This document shows, in pieces, positions 51,157-54,164 of a DNA stretch of 54,164 bases. Positions within the stretch are counted from its first letter, which is position 1, and every line of letters starts with the position of its first letter. The translations under genes were made by a program, and so were the position numbers. This stretch comes from Chitinophagaceae bacterium (GTDB lineage: Bacteria; Bacteroidota; Bacteroidia; Chitinophagales; Chitinophagaceae). The notes below the pieces were generated by a model. It was not told the origin of the DNA. It made no database searches and saw only the letters and a program-made list of their open reading frames with translations. The stretch covers positions 1 through 54,164 of the forward strand of contig CANCVE010000015.1 in NCBI GenBank assembly GCA_947381435.1, given 5' to 3'.

Positions 51157-53853
51157 TTATATGTTTGCCAAACTCTCTTCAATTGTTTTGATACGTGCTT
51201 CTGCATCTGCTTGTTTTTTGCGTTCTAATTCAATAACATCTGGTCTTGCATTCTGTACAAAACGTTCGTTACTTAGTTTCTTTAATACCGATTGTAAAAA
51301 CCCTTGCTGATGTGCCAAGTCCTTCAATAGCTCTTGCTTTAATGCGGTAGTATCTAGTTGCTTTTCGCTTTCTATATAAAACTTATCACGTTCCACAGCC
51401 ACAACTATTGTATTTGCAACAGTATTATCGGCATAGTTTATTTCGGCTGCATTTATTTGCTTCGCCAATATGGATTCTATTGCCTTGTAATTTGCAGAAT
51501 CTGCTGTTTGAATATGAAGTCTGATAGTTTCTTTAGGCTTTATCTGATTCTTGTTTCTTGCATCTCTCAAGGCAGTAATTACTTGCTTTAATAATTCTCC
51601 TTGTTGCAATATGGCAGCATCAGGTGTTCCAATAGCACTATATTCTTTTACACACAAATCATCTGTTTGCTCCCTCAATAAATGATAAATCTCTTCGGAA
51701 ACAAAAGGCATGAACGGATGAATAATTTGCATCAATTCCTCAAAGAAACCTACTGTCTTATCATAAACCTCCTTGCTGATGGGTTGCTCAAAGCCGGGCT
51801 TTACCCACTCTAAGTACCAGCTACAGAAATCGTCCCATACCAATGAGTAGATTGTTTTTAACGCTTCACTCAATTTAAACTGAGACATCAAAACATCAAC
51901 TTCCAATTTAACTTGACTAAGGCGTGCCGCAAACCATAGAACAGGGAAAGGTTGACCGTTGACCGTTGACCGTTGACCGCTATCGGCAATATCTGTTTGG
52001 CGGTTAACGGTTAACGATTGACGGTTCTCCCACATCTTCACCAACTTCAGTGCATTCCAAAGTTTGTTATTGAAATTGCGACCTTGTTCTAAGCTGCTTT
52101 CATCGAATAATAAGTCATTACCCGCCGGGGAAGAAATCATAATCCCAAAACGAACTGCATCAGCACCATATTGTTCAATCAATCCCAATAAGTCAGGTGA
52201 ATTGCCCAATTGCTTACTCATCTTTCTGCCTTGCTTATCCCTCACCATCCCAGTGAAATAAACATCTTTAAATGGCAAATGCTGCTTAAACTCATAGCCA
52301 GCCATAATCATCCTGGCCACCCAGAAAAAGATAATATCTTGTCCTGTAACAATCGTAGAAGTTGGATAATAATAGTTAATCTCCTCATTATCTGGATTGC
52401 TGATACCCTTAAATACTTCAATCGGCCACAACCAAGACGAAAACCAAGTGTCCAACACATCTTCATCCTGAGATAAATCATTGATGGTAATACTAGGGTT
52501 TTGTGCCTGTGCTTTAGCTAAAGCCTCTTCTGCAGTTTTACCAACATATACATTTCCAGTTGCATCATACCATGCAGGAATTCTTTGTCCCCACCAAAGT
52601 TGGCGACTAATGCACCAGTCTTTGATGTTCTCCATCCAATGGCTGTAGGTATTCTTCGCTTTAGCAGGATGAAACTTAATCTCATCGCTCATAACGGCAG
52701 ATAATGCTTCAGGATTCTTTTTCATAAATCCTTTCATATCCATAAACCATTGCAAGCTCAATCTAGATTCTATTACCGCACCCGTTCTCTCGCTTGTGCC
52801 TACTTGCCCTTTGTAATCTTCTATCTTTTCAATCTGTCCTAGAGCAGCAATATCTTCTACAATCTTCTTTCTTAAAGCAAACCTATCTACACCATTGTAA
52901 GAAAGGATCAATTCTGATGGATTCTCATCCATTAATGCTTCAGCAGTAAACTTCCCTTCTGCATCAAGCGTATCAATAGTTTTAAGGTTATGTTTACGTC
53001 CTATTTCATTATCGTTTTTGTCGTGTGCAGGCGTAATCTTCAGTGCGCCCGTACCAAATTCAGCATCTACATATTCATCTGCAATAATGGGTATTTTTCT
53101 ATTAATCATTGGCACTATCACTTCTTTGCCAATCCAAGCAGCATAACGCTCGTCAGTAGGATTAACGCATATAGCCACATCACCCAGAATTGTTTCTGGT
53201 CTTGTAGTAGCCACCATCATATACTTGCTACTATCTTCTACTAAAGGATATTTTACATAGAATAGTTTGCTGTCAATATCTTTAAATATCACTTCTTCAT
53301 CACTCAATGCAGTCTTCCCTACAGGATCCCAGTTTACCATTCTTAAGCCACGGTAAATGATGCCATCCTCGTATAGTTTATTGAAAGTATCAATGACTGA
53401 TTTGTAATAATCGGCATCCATGGTAAAGGATGTTCTATCCCAATCCAGACTACAGCCCAGCTTCTTTAATTGTTGTAGAATGATACCCCCATATTTCTCT
53501 TTCCATTCCCAAGCATAACCCAAAAACTCATCTCTAGTTAAGGAAGATTTAGCGATGCCTCTTTCTCTAAGCATCCCTACCACTTTTGCTTCTGTTGCAA
53601 TAGAAGCGTGGTCGGTACCCGGCACCCAACAAGCATTCTTGCCCTGCATCCTAGCACGACGAACCAATATGTCTTGAATCGTATTGTTTAGGCAATGCCC
53701 CATGTGTAGCACACCCGTAACGTTTGGTGGAGGTATTACAACAGTATACGCTTCTCTGCCATCGGGTTTACTACTAAAATACCTCTTGTCCATCCAGAGG
53801 GCATACCATTTACTATCTACTTGTGAAGGTTCAAAATTCTTACTTAATTCCAT
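51157..53853 (-). CDS. valS: Valyl-tRNA synthetase
   Basis: 898 residues, full length. This is a class I aminoacyl-tRNA synthetase that charges tRNA-Val in the cytoplasm. The HIGH signature appears as HMGH (residues 50-53, after PPPNVTGVL). The KMSKS signature appears as KMSKQLGN near residue 545. The editing (CP1) domain sits between (TTRPETILGD, GTGALKITPAHD). The anticodon-binding domain carries LWNALKLVK and WDDFCSWYLEWVKP, and the C-terminal coiled coil spans the last ~60 residues. An unusual linker at residues ~608-635 is encoded by a heptanucleotide inverted repeat. It is the first gene of a likely valS-PAP2-GNAT transcript. Confidence 0.97.
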   Translation of the reverse strand: MELSKNFEPSQVDSKWYALWMDKRYFSSKPDGREAYTVVIPPPNVTGVLHMGHCLNNTIQDILVRRARMQGKNACWVPGTDHASIATEAKVVGMLRERGIAKSSLTRDEFLGYAWEWKEKYGGIILQQLKKLGCSLDWDRTSFTMDADYYKSVIDTFNKLYEDGIIYRGLRMVNWDPVGKTALSDEEVIFKDIDSKLFYVKYPLVEDSSKYMMVATTRPETILGDVAICVNPTDERYAAWIGKEVIVPMINRKIPIIADEYVDAEFGTGALKITPAHDKNDNEIGRKHNLKTIDTLDAEGKFTAEALMDENPSELILSYNGVDRFALRKKIVEDIAALGQIEKIEDYKGQVGTSERTGAVIESRLSLQWFMDMKGFMKKNPEALSAVMSDEIKFHPAKAKNTYSHWMENIKDWCISRQLWWGQRIPAWYDATGNVYVGKTAEEALAKAQAQNPSITINDLSQDEDVLDTWFSSWLWPIEVFKGISNPDNEEINYYYPTSTIVTGQDIIFFWVARMIMAGYEFKQHLPFKDVYFTGMVRDKQGRKMSKQLGNSPDLLGLIEQYGADAVRFGIMISSPAGNDLLFDESSLEQGRNFNNKLWNALKLVKMWENRQSLTVNRQTDIADSGQRSTVNGQPFPVLWFAARLSQVKLEVDVLMSQFKLSEALKTIYSLVWDDFCSWYLEWVKPGFEQPISKEVYDKTVGFFEELMQIIHPFMPFVSEEIYHLLREQTDDLCVKEYSAIGTPDAAILQQGELLKQVITALRDARNKNQIKPKETIRLHIQTADSANYKAIESILAKQINAAEINYADNTVANTIVVAVERDKFYIESEKQLDTTALKQELLKDLAHQQGFLQSVLKKLSNERFVQNARPDVIELERKKQADAEARIKTIEESLANI
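51951..52029. repeat. Heptanucleotide inverted repeat inside valS
   Basis: The left arm is four perfect copies of GTTGACC (51951-51978). A ~23-nt centre follows, then a right arm of two GGTTAAC, one GATTGAC and one partial unit (52002-52029). The right arm is an imperfect reverse complement of the left. On the valS strand it is read in frame without stops as a polar linker rich in Asn, Arg, Gln, Thr and Val between the catalytic and anticodon-binding domains. Confidence 0.85.
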
Positions 53854-53899
53854 CGTTCAAAATGTGAAAGAAGCATTGGCAACTGCCTTTGCTTACCTA

Positions 53900-53929
53900 T
53901 AGAAAATATTTTCTAGGACGCCAAATGTA
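53900..53929 (-). promoter_or_regulatory. valS promoter -7 box with a 16-bp palindrome at the expected start site
   Basis: On the minus strand TACATTTG (53922-53929) fits TAnnTTTG. A perfect 16-bp palindrome, TAGAAAATATTTTCTA (53900-53915), begins 6 bp downstream, where transcription should start. The start codon is at 53853. A -33 TTG is not evident at normal spacing. Confidence 0.45.
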
Positions 53930-54090
53930 AGGTAAAGGCGGGATTGGCACAGCAGTTATTAGTGATTTATTGTCCAAGTGGTAATACAGATAACTCAATA
54001 TTTAATGCCTCTTTGTATTAGAGTTTATATCAATTAGAAATATTATACTCACATGCGAAATAATTTGGCTAATGAATCGTTTAAATTAGC

Positions 54091-54164
54091 ATGGAATTAG
54101 GTAAGTACGAAAATTGGTCAAGAAACCCAATTCGTTTTGTTGCAATGACAGGTTATGTTCTTGA
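54091..54164 (+). CDS. Start of a plus-strand gene, possibly a transposase, cut by the window end
   Basis: An ATG at 54091 opens a frame to the window edge: MELGKYENWSRNPIRFVAMT then GYVL. The phrase RNPxRFxxMTGY resembles the N-terminal helix of some IS-type DDE transposases, but 24 residues do not settle it. The region 53930-54090 upstream is AT-rich and divergent from valS, and I could not define a terminal inverted repeat. Confidence 0.45.
   Translation, partial: MELGKYENWSRNPIRFVAMTGYVL

Noticed and set aside
51123-51206. Longer PAP2 start at 51206
   Set aside because: It would overlap valS by 50 bp and put a basic, non-signal segment ahead of an obvious signal peptide that starts at 51122.

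Overview
The window looks like a chromosomal piece of a gliding-type Bacteroidota, most likely Chitinophagales/Chitinophagaceae-like. The evidence is four very large secreted proteins with type IX secretion (T9SS) C-terminal signals, two PorP/SprF-family proteins, PKD and SprB-like repeats, Bacteroidota-type -7 boxes (TAnnTTTG) and AT-rich DNA. The genus cannot be fixed from the sequence alone.

Layout. (1) Bases 3-15962 hold the 3' part of a giant secreted protein: more than 3,700 residues of beta-strand repeats, an Fn3 domain, a chondroitin AC/hyaluronate lyase (PL8) domain and a T9SS type A signal. (2) Bases 15963-17730 are a junk-rich interval: a degenerate ~21-bp repeat array, a decayed minus-strand gene with its terminator, a MITE-like palindromic element with 10-bp direct repeats, and heptanucleotide tracks. 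(3) Bases 17731-28573 hold a small SH3/DUF3761 secreted protein, a 2,875-residue PKD-rich T9SS type B protein and a PorP/SprF partner, the last two separated by a 22-bp tandem array. (4) Bases 28987-40959 hold a second giant T9SS type A protein, with a heparinase II/III-like lyase near its N terminus and a C-terminal region paralogous to that of the first. It is followed by a second 22-bp array. (5) Bases 42038-49678 are a tight operon: an IgGFc-binding-domain/PKD T9SS type B protein, PorP/SprF, and an OmpA-family propeller protein, with a nine-G tract in the likely promoter. (6) Bases 50029-53853 on the minus strand are valS, a PAP2 phosphatase and a GNAT acetyltransferase. (7) At the right edge a plus-strand gene begins.

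How it works together (inference). Two giant surface lyases for acidic polysaccharides are built on one shared C-terminal chassis. Two type B adhesin/PorP loci alternate with them, giving a surface adhesion and glycan-attack island. The most unusual non-coding signal is that the interval after each of the three largest genes carries its own 21-22-bp tandem array. The three unit sequences are unrelated but have the same period, about two helical turns. Heptanucleotide tracks recur, one of them inside the valS coding sequence.
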